Part shown: positions 41,887 through 50,086 of the stretch, piece by piece
Layout: each line of letters starts with the position of its first letter
Position numbering within the stretch: the first letter of the stretch is position 1
Source: Fibrobacter sp.
GTDB lineage: Bacteria; Fibrobacterota; Fibrobacteria; Fibrobacterales; Fibrobacteraceae
Direction: 5' to 3'
DNA: 64,000 nucleotides
Assembly: GCA_024399065.1 (NCBI GenBank)
Contig: JAKSIB010000001.1
Span: 1 to 64,000 of the forward strand
The notes under the pieces: model-generated
What the model was told of the DNA's origin: nothing
What the model saw: only the letters and a program-made list of their open reading frames with translations
Databases searched by the model: none
Position numbers and translations under genes: made by a program

Positions 41887-42794
41887 TGAGGTTTTGCAGG
41901 GACAATTTCGTCGGGCTGATTCTGGGCTCCTTTGTCGCCTGCTTGGCGGCCGCTTGTTCCGTTGCCGACGGTGATCCTGTTGAACTAGATACCATCACTG
42001 GCCCGCTGGTGAAATCCTCCAGCAGCGTTGCGAAAGAGTCCAGTTCAAGTGCTGCTGATTCTGTTGATAACGAAAATGCTCTTGCGAATATCGACTCTCT
42101 CGTGAAATTCGTAAAGATTCCTGCCATGAAATTGACTCGTGGATCCACTGTCTTCAAAGTGGATTCTTTTGAAATCGCAGAAGTTGAAGTGACACAGAAG
42201 CTTTATTCCGTGGTGATGAAAAACTTGCCGGATATGGACAAGGAGGGCGATAGTATTGCTGTTGCCAATGTGACCTGGTTCGATGCGATCTTGTTCTGCA
42301 ACGCCTTTTCTAGACTGTTGAATTTGGACACTGCGTATGTCTACGACGGCAAAGACAAATTCGGCGATTTAAAGGATTTGCGCATTGACTATAAGGCTGA
42401 CGCTATTCGTCTTCCCACGGAAACAGAATGGGAAATTGCAGCGAGAGCTGGGACAACATCTGCTTACTATTGGGGAACGCAACCTGCCTCGGAATATGCG
42501 TATTACGCACAAACTAGCGGTCCTGTGAAGGTCGCCAGCTATATCGCTAATGGCTATGGCCTCTACGATATGGGCGGCAATGTTGCGGAATGGGTCAATG
42601 ACTGGTACGATGCTTATTCTGTGGCTGGTGAACAAAATCCTGTTGGCCCCGATTTTGGCGAATATAAAGTGATTCGCGGTGGTGGATGGTCCGATAAAGT
42701 TTCTGCCATGGGATCTTCTGAACGCGGTAAAAAATTGCCCACGACGCAATCCCAAATGATTGGCTTCAGAGTTGTCCATTCTACTGGATTTTAG
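41886..42794 (+). CDS. Lipoprotein with FGE-sulfatase (SUMF1-like) fold
   Basis: 302 residues. Lipobox LAAAC (Cys24) followed by a short poly-Ser linker. From about 75 the FGE/SUMF1 fold is clear: FEIAEVEVTQKLYSVVMK, VANVTWFDAILFCNAFSRLL, IRLPTETEWEIAARAGTTSAYYWG, NGYGLYDMGGNVAEWVNDWYD, VIRGGGWSD and MIGFRVVHSTGF. The copper-binding Cys pair of true formylglycine-generating enzymes is absent, so sulfatase maturation is unlikely. FGE-fold lipoproteins such as GldK/PorK and GldJ are structural parts of type IX secretion, but those are longer and this assignment is not proved. It is translationally coupled (TAATG) to the M6-like gene, so the two products may work together. Confidence 0.85.
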   Translation: MRFCRDNFVGLILGSFVACLAAACSVADGDPVELDTITGPLVKSSSSVAKESSSSAADSVDNENALANIDSLVKFVKIPAMKLTRGSTVFKVDSFEIAEVEVTQKLYSVVMKNLPDMDKEGDSIAVANVTWFDAILFCNAFSRLLNLDTAYVYDGKDKFGDLKDLRIDYKADAIRLPTETEWEIAARAGTTSAYYWGTQPASEYAYYAQTSGPVKVASYIANGYGLYDMGGNVAEWVNDWYDAYSVAGEQNPVGPDFGEYKVIRGGGWSDKVSAMGSSERGKKLPTTQSQMIGFRVVHSTGF

Positions 42795-42840
42795 GCTTAA
42801 ACAGTAATCTCTTCAGTTGCAAATTGTTAAATTATGCAAT

Positions 42841-43338
42841 ATGAAGAATTTGAATTCCAAGGTATATTCCTTCCTTAAAATGGTGGCCCCTGTTGCTATG
42901 GTGTCGCTGTTTGTTTCCGCTTGTTCTGAAGAAAAGAAAGAACCTCTTCCGGAACTGCCTGCTATTGAACTTCCTAAGGAACTTCCCGGCCTTTATTCTG
43001 GTCGAATGCCTTGTGATGACTGCTCCGCAAAGATGATCCGCATGAACCTCAACGAGGATATGTCCGTTGTTGTGGTCCAGACGAAGATTCAGGACTCCCT
43101 GACCATTGATACGCTCTCCGGAACCTATGTTGTAACGGACAGTACGGTGAATGTTTCCTTGTCGGAAAACTCCATTCATTGGAATTATAAACGCGGTTCC
43201 ATGGGAACATTGTCCTATCTGACAAGCAATGGCGCTGTTTATGAAGACGAGAATGGCCTTCATGCTGATCTAATCCGTATTTTCAAATCTCCGGCCAAGA
43301 AGGCTGCCGCAGAAACAAAAACGGAGCCGGGAAACTAA
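42841..43338 (+). CDS. NlpE-like lipoprotein
   Basis: 165 residues from the ATG at 42841; an in-frame TTG at 42817 is rejected because it adds nothing to the signal peptide. The lipobox is VSAC (near residue 28). The body starts with ELPGLYSGRMPCDDCSAKMIRMNLNEDMSVVV, the NlpE N-terminal domain pattern with its CxxC pair, and continues as a small beta-barrel. NlpE of E. coli monitors outer-membrane lipoprotein trafficking and copper stress and signals to CpxA. No Cpx-type kinase is adjacent; a LytTR response regulator gene overlaps the stop (TAATG). A TAAATTAT box lies 5 nt before the ATG. Confidence 0.75.
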   Translation: MKNLNSKVYSFLKMVAPVAMVSLFVSACSEEKKEPLPELPAIELPKELPGLYSGRMPCDDCSAKMIRMNLNEDMSVVVVQTKIQDSLTIDTLSGTYVVTDSTVNVSLSENSIHWNYKRGSMGTLSYLTSNGAVYEDENGLHADLIRIFKSPAKKAAAETKTEPGN

Positions 43339-44108
43339 TGAAGTTTTCGGTGCTGATAGTCGATGACGAGCCTTTAGCTCGGAGGCGTATGCGCTCTTTG
43401 CTGGAAGAATTCTCTGAGGAAGTCGAAATCCTTGGAGAAGCTTCTTCTGGTGCGACCGCAATTCAGCTGATTCGAGAACTAATGCCAGATGTGGTTTTCC
43501 TGGACGTTCAAATGCCGGATATGGACGGCTTTGATGTTCTTCATGGCTTAAAAAAGGATGAAGTTCCGCTGGTTGTGTTCACGACGGCTTATGATGATTT
43601 TGCAGTAAAGGCCTTTGACGAGGATACTGTCGATTATCTCTTGAAACCTGTTGAACCGGAACGCTTGGCTGCGTCCATTGAAAGAATTCGCCGTCGCTTA
43701 CCTGTTACGGAAAGTGAACCGGCTTTGCCACAGAATATTGATTTGGAAAAATTACGCAGTCTGGTGAGCGTGGATGGCTCGTATATGCGTCGCCTCCAAG
43801 TCAAGATTGGCGATAGGATTATTTTTGTCAATCTGGACGAAGTGATTCGTTTCCAAAGCGAAGAAAAATACACGACCGTTTATACGACTAGTAATCAGTA
43901 TGTTATTGACACTCCAATTATTGAATTGGAAAAAAGACTAGACCCGAAGAATTTTGTGAAAGTTCATAGATCTCATATTGTGGCTATCGACTATATCGCA
44001 GAATGCAGAAAACTGGAAACGGGGAAAATGGTCGTATTCCTGAAGGACAGGAATATGACCCAGCTGCAAGTCAGTCGTAATGCTATAAAGAAATTTCGAA
44101 ATCTTTAA
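43338..44108 (+). CDS. LytTR-family response regulator
   Basis: 256 residues. The receiver domain is complete: IVDDEPLARRRMRSLL (7-22), the phosphoacceptor Asp56 in VVFLDVQMPDMDG, and VFTTAYDDFAVKAFDEDTVDYLLKP with the conserved Lys. The C-terminal LytTR DNA-binding domain runs from about 150 (RLQVKIGDRIIFVNLDEVIRFQSEEKYTTVYT to FVKVHRSHIVAIDYI). LytTR regulators often control surface saccharides, fimbriae or secretion genes. There is no adjacent histidine kinase, so its partner lies elsewhere. The start overlaps the NlpE-like gene stop by one base, which suggests translational coupling and perhaps a functional link to envelope sensing. Confidence 0.95.
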   Translation: MKFSVLIVDDEPLARRRMRSLLEEFSEEVEILGEASSGATAIQLIRELMPDVVFLDVQMPDMDGFDVLHGLKKDEVPLVVFTTAYDDFAVKAFDEDTVDYLLKPVEPERLAASIERIRRRLPVTESEPALPQNIDLEKLRSLVSVDGSYMRRLQVKIGDRIIFVNLDEVIRFQSEEKYTTVYTTSNQYVIDTPIIELEKRLDPKNFVKVHRSHIVAIDYIAECRKLETGKMVVFLKDRNMTQLQVSRNAIKKFRNL

Positions 44109-44123
44109 TTGTACGGAGTAGAG

Positions 44124-45509
44124 ATGGATTCTGAAAAGAAAAAATCAACGAAGAGTTTTTTGAAAGGATTGTTCAGCGGAATTGTTGTCCCGATTGTCTT
44201 GTGCATTGTTGTGATCCAGTATGTATTCCAGGCTTTCCAGATTCCTAGTGGCTCTATGGAAGACTCCTTGAAGACAGGCGATTTCCTGCTTGGTCTCAAG
44301 TTTACGTATGGCTCTCCCGTTCCCTTTAGCAATAAGAAGTTCCCGAGCATCATTGACCCGAAGCCTGGTGATGTGGTGATTTTCCGTTATCCTGGTGATC
44401 CGGAATATCCCGATGGAAGTCCGGAACGTTACACCCATCTTTTCAATGCATTGATGTTCGGCAATTTCTACTGGGACCACAATCCTGAAGATGGTCAGCC
44501 TCATTTGGTTCATTATGCTGATGGTCCCAAGGATTATATCAAGCGTTGCGTTGGTGTTAGTGGTGATACTCTTGCTGTGCATCGCGGCCGCCTTTACGTG
44601 AACGGAGTTCGCCAGGATACCTTGCCTAGTCATGGCAAATGGACTTCTTTGAGCAGAACTTTGTCTCCGCGAGATGAACGCGAGACTTTTGTTGTTCCTT
44701 CTGTGGGTGATACCATTTATGTGGATTCCGTATCTCTGGAACAGCTTTGGTGGCTACGTTCCATTGTCGCTCAGGAAAATCCGGATGAATCTGTTGAACT
44801 GGATCTTTCTCTCTGGAAGGATGGGGTTGAAATCAACAACTATGATTTCGAAAACTTCAAGATGCCGGTGGAAAATGACCGTGGCCTTGCCATGAACGAA
44901 CTGTTCCGTCGCAATCGTCAGGTGATTCAGCATCGCCTGGTTCAGGGTGATACGATTTCTGGCGCAATGTCCTTTAACTACTATAGAGAACTTGCCCGTA
45001 TGGCTTACTTGCCTATGATTGACCCCCATGCAAAGGGTGGCATGATTCGCAATGTGAGCTACATTGGTTTTGAAGGTTCCATGCTTCAGGACTTGGAAGG
45101 TAACGTGGCCATGTTGAACCGCGAAGAAAGTGCCGCTGTCGAAGCCGCTGCAGAATCTGCTGTTGTTGACAGCACTGCTGACAGTGTTGTTGCCGAAGTT
45201 CCTGCTGCACCTCAACAGGCTTCAAAGTTCGAAATTCGTCGTAAGCTTTCTCTTGGTGGAAAGCCCATGGATTTCTACGTAGTAAAGACTCCGCAGTATT
45301 TCATGATGGGTGACAACCGAGACAATTCTGCTGATAGCCGCTATTGGGGTTTTGTGTCCCAGCGTAATATCAAGGCTCAGGCTTTCGTTATTTACTTCTC
45401 ATTTGAAAATGAAGATGGTGCGTTCTCTCTGGGTAATCCGTTTACCTGGTGGCGCCTCCCCTTTAGAATTCGCTGGTCTCGTATTGGCAAGGTGATTCCG
45501 CTGATCTAG
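44124..45509 (+). CDS. lepB: Signal peptidase I
   Basis: 461 residues from the ATG at 44124, preceded by GGAGTAGAG; a TTG at 44109 is in frame but lacks a ribosome binding site. One membrane helix (about 19-37) precedes the catalytic Ser44 in IPSGSMEDSLKTGDFLL. The general base is Lys140 in DYIKRCVGVSGD, and box E is MGDNRDNSADSRYWGFV near the C-terminus. It cleaves signal peptides of exported proteins on the outer face of the inner membrane. It is larger than E. coli LepB (324) because of a long insert between Lys140 and box E. That insert includes an Ala/Glu/Val low-complexity stretch (about 335-370). Confidence 0.95.
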   Translation: MDSEKKKSTKSFLKGLFSGIVVPIVLCIVVIQYVFQAFQIPSGSMEDSLKTGDFLLGLKFTYGSPVPFSNKKFPSIIDPKPGDVVIFRYPGDPEYPDGSPERYTHLFNALMFGNFYWDHNPEDGQPHLVHYADGPKDYIKRCVGVSGDTLAVHRGRLYVNGVRQDTLPSHGKWTSLSRTLSPRDERETFVVPSVGDTIYVDSVSLEQLWWLRSIVAQENPDESVELDLSLWKDGVEINNYDFENFKMPVENDRGLAMNELFRRNRQVIQHRLVQGDTISGAMSFNYYRELARMAYLPMIDPHAKGGMIRNVSYIGFEGSMLQDLEGNVAMLNREESAAVEAAAESAVVDSTADSVVAEVPAAPQQASKFEIRRKLSLGGKPMDFYVVKTPQYFMMGDNRDNSADSRYWGFVSQRNIKAQAFVIYFSFENEDGAFSLGNPFTWWRLPFRIRWSRIGKVIPLI

Positions 45510-45510
45510 T

Positions 45511-47283
45511 ATGAGAGTGAAGTCGTTTATAAGCGCTTTTGTTGCGGGCCTGCTTTTGGTGGCCTGTGCGACCCAGGTGGCGCCCTCTGGAGGTCCGGAG
45601 GACAAGTTGCCCCCTCGTGTCGCGGCTGTGTATCCGGCTCCCAATACGACGAATCATCCCAACGAACTTTTGGTGAAGTTGGAATTTGATGAATGGATTA
45701 ATGCTGCTATTCCTAGAAGCGCTGTTTCCATTTCTCCTCCCATTGAAAAGAAATTGCGTTTTGAAGTGAGCGGAAAATCCCTGGTGCTGACTTCCCGTGC
45801 GGAACTGGATACGGGTACCACATATACGGTGACTTTTGCCGGGGGCATTAAGGACCTTCGCGGAAATACTTTGTCGAAGCCGTTCCAGGTGGTGTTCTCT
45901 ACGGGTGCGGTAATTGATTCCTTGACTTTGTCGGGTCGCGTTCTTGTAAATGAGACCATGATCAACAAGAAACAGTTCCCCAGTGTAGGTCTTTTCCTGA
46001 TGGGGCCGGAACGCGAGTCCCGCAAGTATCTGGCTAAGTATCGTGACTCCGTTACGAAGACCTTGGACCTGATGCCTATGCTGCTGAAGGAACCTCCGCT
46101 GTACGTGACTCGTGCAGACAGCGCAGGTAACTTTACCCTGACGGGTTTGAAGGCTGGCTCATATCGTGTTGTTGCCTTTGTCGATGGCAACGGAAACCAG
46201 AAAATTGAATTGTCCACGGAACAGGTTGGCATTTGGACCCAGGATCTGGTGCTGACGGAACAGAGTACCGATACCATGTGGATTCCCATTGCTGATATGG
46301 ATACGACGCATCTGGAACTGGAATCTGTGTCGCAGCCTTTCGCCAACGTGTTGGAAGCGAGCTTTACTCGTAACGTTTACTTTGATTCTGCTTTCGCCGA
46401 CACTAATAACTGTCACTTGGTTTCTCCGGAAAAGGAAGACATTTATCCAAATCTTGTCTACATAAGCCCGACTTCCAGCAAACCGCAGTTCTACTTTAAG
46501 GACGCTCCCAAAAGCGAAGTTCTGTACAAGTTCATTTGCGCCGCAGGTAAGGATTCCTTGTTCCGTACATTGGATACCACCCGTAACGAAATTGACTGGG
46601 AATGGAAAAAGATGGAAGGGGATACGCTTCCGGCAAAGGCTACCTCTGCAAAAGCTGTTTCCAAGTCAAACGTGATTTTCCCGGAAGATACCATTTTGAT
46701 TTTGTTCAACAAGCCGAAAACGGATTCATTGGAAAATACGTTCTACATCGCAATGAACAAGGATACCACTGAGGTGCAGGTTTCCCAGCAGGATCCGGTT
46801 CGCTTTGCCATCGAGAAAAAATCTCCGTGGACCATGGACGCATCCTTTACTGTATTGATGGGGTATAAGGATACGACTCTTGCGGCTGCCGATAGCAATG
46901 GTGTCCGTGATACCGTGGTGGAACTGAAGTACAAATCCCTGAGTAAGTTTGAAACTGTGGCGAAACTGAAGCTTGCAACTTTAAGCGGTCAGATTCCTGG
47001 TGCGCAGGCAGGTGCAATTGTACGTCTGCGTTCTGCAACCAACAATGCATATTTTGTTGAAACATGCGATCTTGGCGGATCTTTCAAGTTCAATAGACTT
47101 ATGGAAGGAAACTACTTTATGGACTACTTCTATCCCGAAAGCGGAAAGACTATTCCTAATGGTGGTTCTGTAAATCCGTTCCGTTATGGTTCCGCATGGC
47201 GAGCTATTAATGATACGTTGAAATTGGGAAATGGCGACAACAAGCTTGATCAATTGGTTCCTACGATTCCGGCGTTGAATTAA
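45511..47283 (+). CDS. Big_5-type Ig-like lipoprotein
   Basis: 590 residues. Lipobox LVAC (Cys19) is followed by ATQVAPSGGPEDKLPPRV, a signature of a lipoprotein group widespread in Bacteroidetes. The first domain (30-130) is a Big_5/Ig-like fold: PAPNTTNHPNELLVKLEFDEWI...TTYTVTFAGGIKDLRGN. A middle SdrD-B/carboxypeptidase-regulatory-like segment (NFTLTGLKAGSYRVVAFVDGNGNQKIEL) and further beta domains follow. It is predicted to be an outer-membrane or surface lipoprotein of unknown role. The ATG is 1 bp after the lepB stop; no clear separate ribosome binding site, so it is probably coupled to lepB. Confidence 0.8.
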   Translation: MRVKSFISAFVAGLLLVACATQVAPSGGPEDKLPPRVAAVYPAPNTTNHPNELLVKLEFDEWINAAIPRSAVSISPPIEKKLRFEVSGKSLVLTSRAELDTGTTYTVTFAGGIKDLRGNTLSKPFQVVFSTGAVIDSLTLSGRVLVNETMINKKQFPSVGLFLMGPERESRKYLAKYRDSVTKTLDLMPMLLKEPPLYVTRADSAGNFTLTGLKAGSYRVVAFVDGNGNQKIELSTEQVGIWTQDLVLTEQSTDTMWIPIADMDTTHLELESVSQPFANVLEASFTRNVYFDSAFADTNNCHLVSPEKEDIYPNLVYISPTSSKPQFYFKDAPKSEVLYKFICAAGKDSLFRTLDTTRNEIDWEWKKMEGDTLPAKATSAKAVSKSNVIFPEDTILILFNKPKTDSLENTFYIAMNKDTTEVQVSQQDPVRFAIEKKSPWTMDASFTVLMGYKDTTLAAADSNGVRDTVVELKYKSLSKFETVAKLKLATLSGQIPGAQAGAIVRLRSATNNAYFVETCDLGGSFKFNRLMEGNYFMDYFYPESGKTIPNGGSVNPFRYGSAWRAINDTLKLGNGDNKLDQLVPTIPALN

Positions 47284-47300
47284 ATTTTTTAAAGGATATA

Positions 47301-50033
47301 ATGATGTGTAAGATTCCCTCTTTTGTGGCTATTGACTTAGAAACCACAGGCCTTGATTTTGAAAAGGATGAAATAATCGAGGTTGCCTTGGTCCGTTTTG
47401 AAGACGGAGTCCCTGGGGAATCTGTGGACTATTTGGTAAAGCCCGTTTCTGCACAGCTTCGTCCCTTTATTGAAAACTTGACTGGCATTTATAAGAGTGA
47501 CTTGGGAAGTGCGGAACCTTTCTCTGCCGTGGCGGGAAAGATTTTTTCCTTTATCGGAGACTTGCCTATTGTTGCCCACAATGCAAATTTTGATTCCAAG
47601 TTCCTGAAGCAGACTTTTGCAAAGGTCGGTGTCAGTTTTGAAAACCACCCGGTCTGGGATTCTCTGACGGTTTCCAGGATTGCCTACCAGAACATTCCTA
47701 ACCATCGTTTGGATACCTTGGTGCAGGAATTGAATATCCCCCGCAGTCGTGCCCATCGCGCTTTGCCTGATGCTGATGCTTGTGGCCGTCTTTTTGTGAT
47801 GTGTCTGGAAAAAATCCAGAATGAAGATCCTTGGTTGTTGAAGGCTTTGTCCAAGGTCGCAGTGGGATCTGATTGGTCCATGGTTTGGCCGTCCAATGAA
47901 GATTCCTCTGACTTGCCGGAATATAAGTTGCCGGTGGTTCCTCTGGAAGACGTTCCTGAAAAGAGCAAGACTCCCCGTGTTTCTGAATTCTTCAAGGAAG
48001 ATGGCCTGCTTGCCAAGAAAATTGAGAATTTCAAATACCGCCATAATCAGCAAGATTTTGCTTCTGTTGTGGAACGCAACATGCATAAGGGTGGCCTCTG
48101 TGTTCTGGAAGCTCCTACAGGTTCCGGAAAATCCTTGGCCTACTTGGTGTCTGCCGCAAACAAGGCGGTGTCCGGCGAACGTGTCGTTATTAGCACCGCT
48201 ACCAGGGCCTTGCAGGAACAGTTGTGGAATCACGATATTCCCATGATTGCGGATTTGTACCAGGGCAAGTTGAAGCCGGCCATTTTGAAAGGCCGTGAAA
48301 ATTATCTGTGCTTGCGTAAGTTCGAAGAAATTCTGAATGCCCCGGCAAACTTACTGTTGCCTGAAGAACGTGATTCCTTCATGGCCATTATCCCGTGGGT
48401 ATTTGCAACAACCTCTGGCGACGTCAATGAAAGTTCTTCGTTCAGCCAGGGCCGCAATCGCGTGCTTTGGTCTAAAATGGCCAGCTCCGCAAAATCCTGC
48501 CTTGGCGAAAAGTGCCCTCATTACGGTAAGTGCCCCGCCTTGGCCGCAAAGCGCCGCGCCATGAATTCCAATATGCTGTTGGTGAACCACTCTCTGTTCT
48601 TTGCTGACATGTCTTTGGAATTTGCCTTGCTTCCGTTGTACGAACATATTGTGTTTGATGAAGCTCATCGCTTGCCGGAAATCAGTAATCAGTCCTTGGG
48701 CCGAGTGATATCCTTCTTCAGTTTGCGCAACACCATCAAGACGATGGTTCCGTCCCGTAGTAAGCAGGACGGCTTGATTGCGGAATTATCTGCCTTGGTT
48801 CCTGTTGAAAATACTGAGGTTCTGGAAGCTTGTGCTAACCTGACTGAAGCTTTGTCTGAATTGGAAAAATCCTTGCACCGTTTCTTTATGAAAATTGGGA
48901 AGAAACTAGCAAAGCAGAAAAATTCCAAGAATGGATTTACTTATACGGCAGGTGTGATGGCTGAATATGATGCTGATCCTAACGGATTCCTGGATCAGTA
49001 TGCTGTATCTCAAAAGGCTGCCGATGTACTGACTGCAAAGTTGTCTGCAGACAAGATGAGTGAATCTGTACTTGGTGCTTTGAGTAATTTGAATGGACGA
49101 ATGACGGAAATTTCCAGATTCGTTTCAGACTTTGAGTTCCTTACCAAGGCTAGCCGTGAAGACTGGGTGTTCTTTATGGAGGAACCTTTCAATCCTCATA
49201 CCATCAAGTTGCACGCCTGCCCGTTGAACTCCAGTGACGTTCTTAAGGCAAAGTTTTATCCGTGGATCAAGTCTGCTACCTTTACGTCTGCAACCCTTGC
49301 GGTGCAGGGTGACTTGACGTACTATGTTCAGAAGATGGGCTTGGATACTTTGGATGAAAAGAAGAAACCCTTTGTGCGTGTTTATACGGAATCCGCAAGT
49401 AAGGATGAACGCCTCTCTGTGATGGTGACGAAGCATTTGCCGAAACCCTCTACTCCGGAGTATAACGATGCCGTGAATGCGACTTTGTGCGAGATCCTTC
49501 CGGACGTTGCTGAAAATACCATGGTGTTGTTTACCAGCATTACGGCTATGATGAAGGCTCAGGCTGCGCTGGCTCCGGTTTTTGCTCAGAAGAACAAACT
49601 GCTTTTATGCCAGCATGTGGATGGTGCGTTGGATGGCCTTGTGGCTATGTTCCGTCGTGAACGTGGTGCTTGCCTCCTCGGCTGCCAGACTCTTTGGGAA
49701 GGTGTCGACTTCCCGGGGGATGCTCTGAAGCTTCTTGTGATTCCGAAACTTCCGTTCCCCAATCCCGTGGATCCGCTGGTGGCGGGTATTACTTCCAAGA
49801 TGAAGAACGAAGGCAAGAATTCCTTTAAGGATTACTTTGTTCCGGAAGCCTATATGGAATTGCGCCAGGGCTTGGGCCGTCTGCTTCGTTCGGAAGAAGA
49901 TTCTGGCAAGGTTCTGATTTTGGATAATCGCGTTGTTACCGAGCATTACGGTAAGACGTTCTCCAGAATTTGGAATATGAAGCAGAATGTTGCAAATTCT
50001 ACTACGGACATTGTTGAGTTTCTTAAAGCTTAA
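47301..50033 (+). CDS. DinG-like helicase with N-terminal DnaQ-type 3'-5' exonuclease domain
   Basis: 910 residues. The N-terminal DEDD exonuclease (1-190) has AIDLETTGL (Asp12, Glu14), VAHNANFDSKFL and HRALPDADACG. The XPD/DinG superfamily-2 helicase follows: Walker A APTGSGKS (271-278), motif II DEAH (453-456), TSATLAVQ, WEGVDFPGDALKLLVIPKLPF and RQGLGRLLRSEEDSGKVLILD. Four Cys (337, 400, 405, 411) match the Fe-S cluster spacing of the XPD family. It is expected to unwind DNA structures 5' to 3', with nuclease activity in repair or R-loop removal. Similar exonuclease-helicase fusions occur in Firmicutes. The start is 18 bp after the previous gene; the second codon is also ATG. Confidence 0.9.
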   Translation: MMCKIPSFVAIDLETTGLDFEKDEIIEVALVRFEDGVPGESVDYLVKPVSAQLRPFIENLTGIYKSDLGSAEPFSAVAGKIFSFIGDLPIVAHNANFDSKFLKQTFAKVGVSFENHPVWDSLTVSRIAYQNIPNHRLDTLVQELNIPRSRAHRALPDADACGRLFVMCLEKIQNEDPWLLKALSKVAVGSDWSMVWPSNEDSSDLPEYKLPVVPLEDVPEKSKTPRVSEFFKEDGLLAKKIENFKYRHNQQDFASVVERNMHKGGLCVLEAPTGSGKSLAYLVSAANKAVSGERVVISTATRALQEQLWNHDIPMIADLYQGKLKPAILKGRENYLCLRKFEEILNAPANLLLPEERDSFMAIIPWVFATTSGDVNESSSFSQGRNRVLWSKMASSAKSCLGEKCPHYGKCPALAAKRRAMNSNMLLVNHSLFFADMSLEFALLPLYEHIVFDEAHRLPEISNQSLGRVISFFSLRNTIKTMVPSRSKQDGLIAELSALVPVENTEVLEACANLTEALSELEKSLHRFFMKIGKKLAKQKNSKNGFTYTAGVMAEYDADPNGFLDQYAVSQKAADVLTAKLSADKMSESVLGALSNLNGRMTEISRFVSDFEFLTKASREDWVFFMEEPFNPHTIKLHACPLNSSDVLKAKFYPWIKSATFTSATLAVQGDLTYYVQKMGLDTLDEKKKPFVRVYTESASKDERLSVMVTKHLPKPSTPEYNDAVNATLCEILPDVAENTMVLFTSITAMMKAQAALAPVFAQKNKLLLCQHVDGALDGLVAMFRRERGACLLGCQTLWEGVDFPGDALKLLVIPKLPFPNPVDPLVAGITSKMKNEGKNSFKDYFVPEAYMELRQGLGRLLRSEEDSGKVLILDNRVVTEHYGKTFSRIWNMKQNVANSTTDIVEFLKA

Positions 50034-50065
50034 CTTGAGCCCTGGACGTTTTTTTACTACATTTG
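50034..50065 (+). promoter_or_regulatory. Bacteroidetes-like promoter of the PF13625-like gene
   Basis: CTTG immediately after the previous stop codon and an exact TAnnTTTG box (TACATTTG, about 50058-50065) are 20 bp apart. The ATG is about 22 nt downstream; an imperfect inverted repeat CACCCTA...AGGGTGC lies between them and would sit in the 5' leader. Confidence 0.55.
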
Positions 50066-50086
50066 GCACCCTATTCAGGGTGCTAC

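Noticed and set aside
41886-42794. Active formylglycine-generating (sulfatase-activating) enzyme
   Set aside because: The catalytic Cys pair in the C-terminal part is missing, and the protein is a lipoprotein with a poly-Ser linker, unlike cytoplasmic or secreted FGEs.
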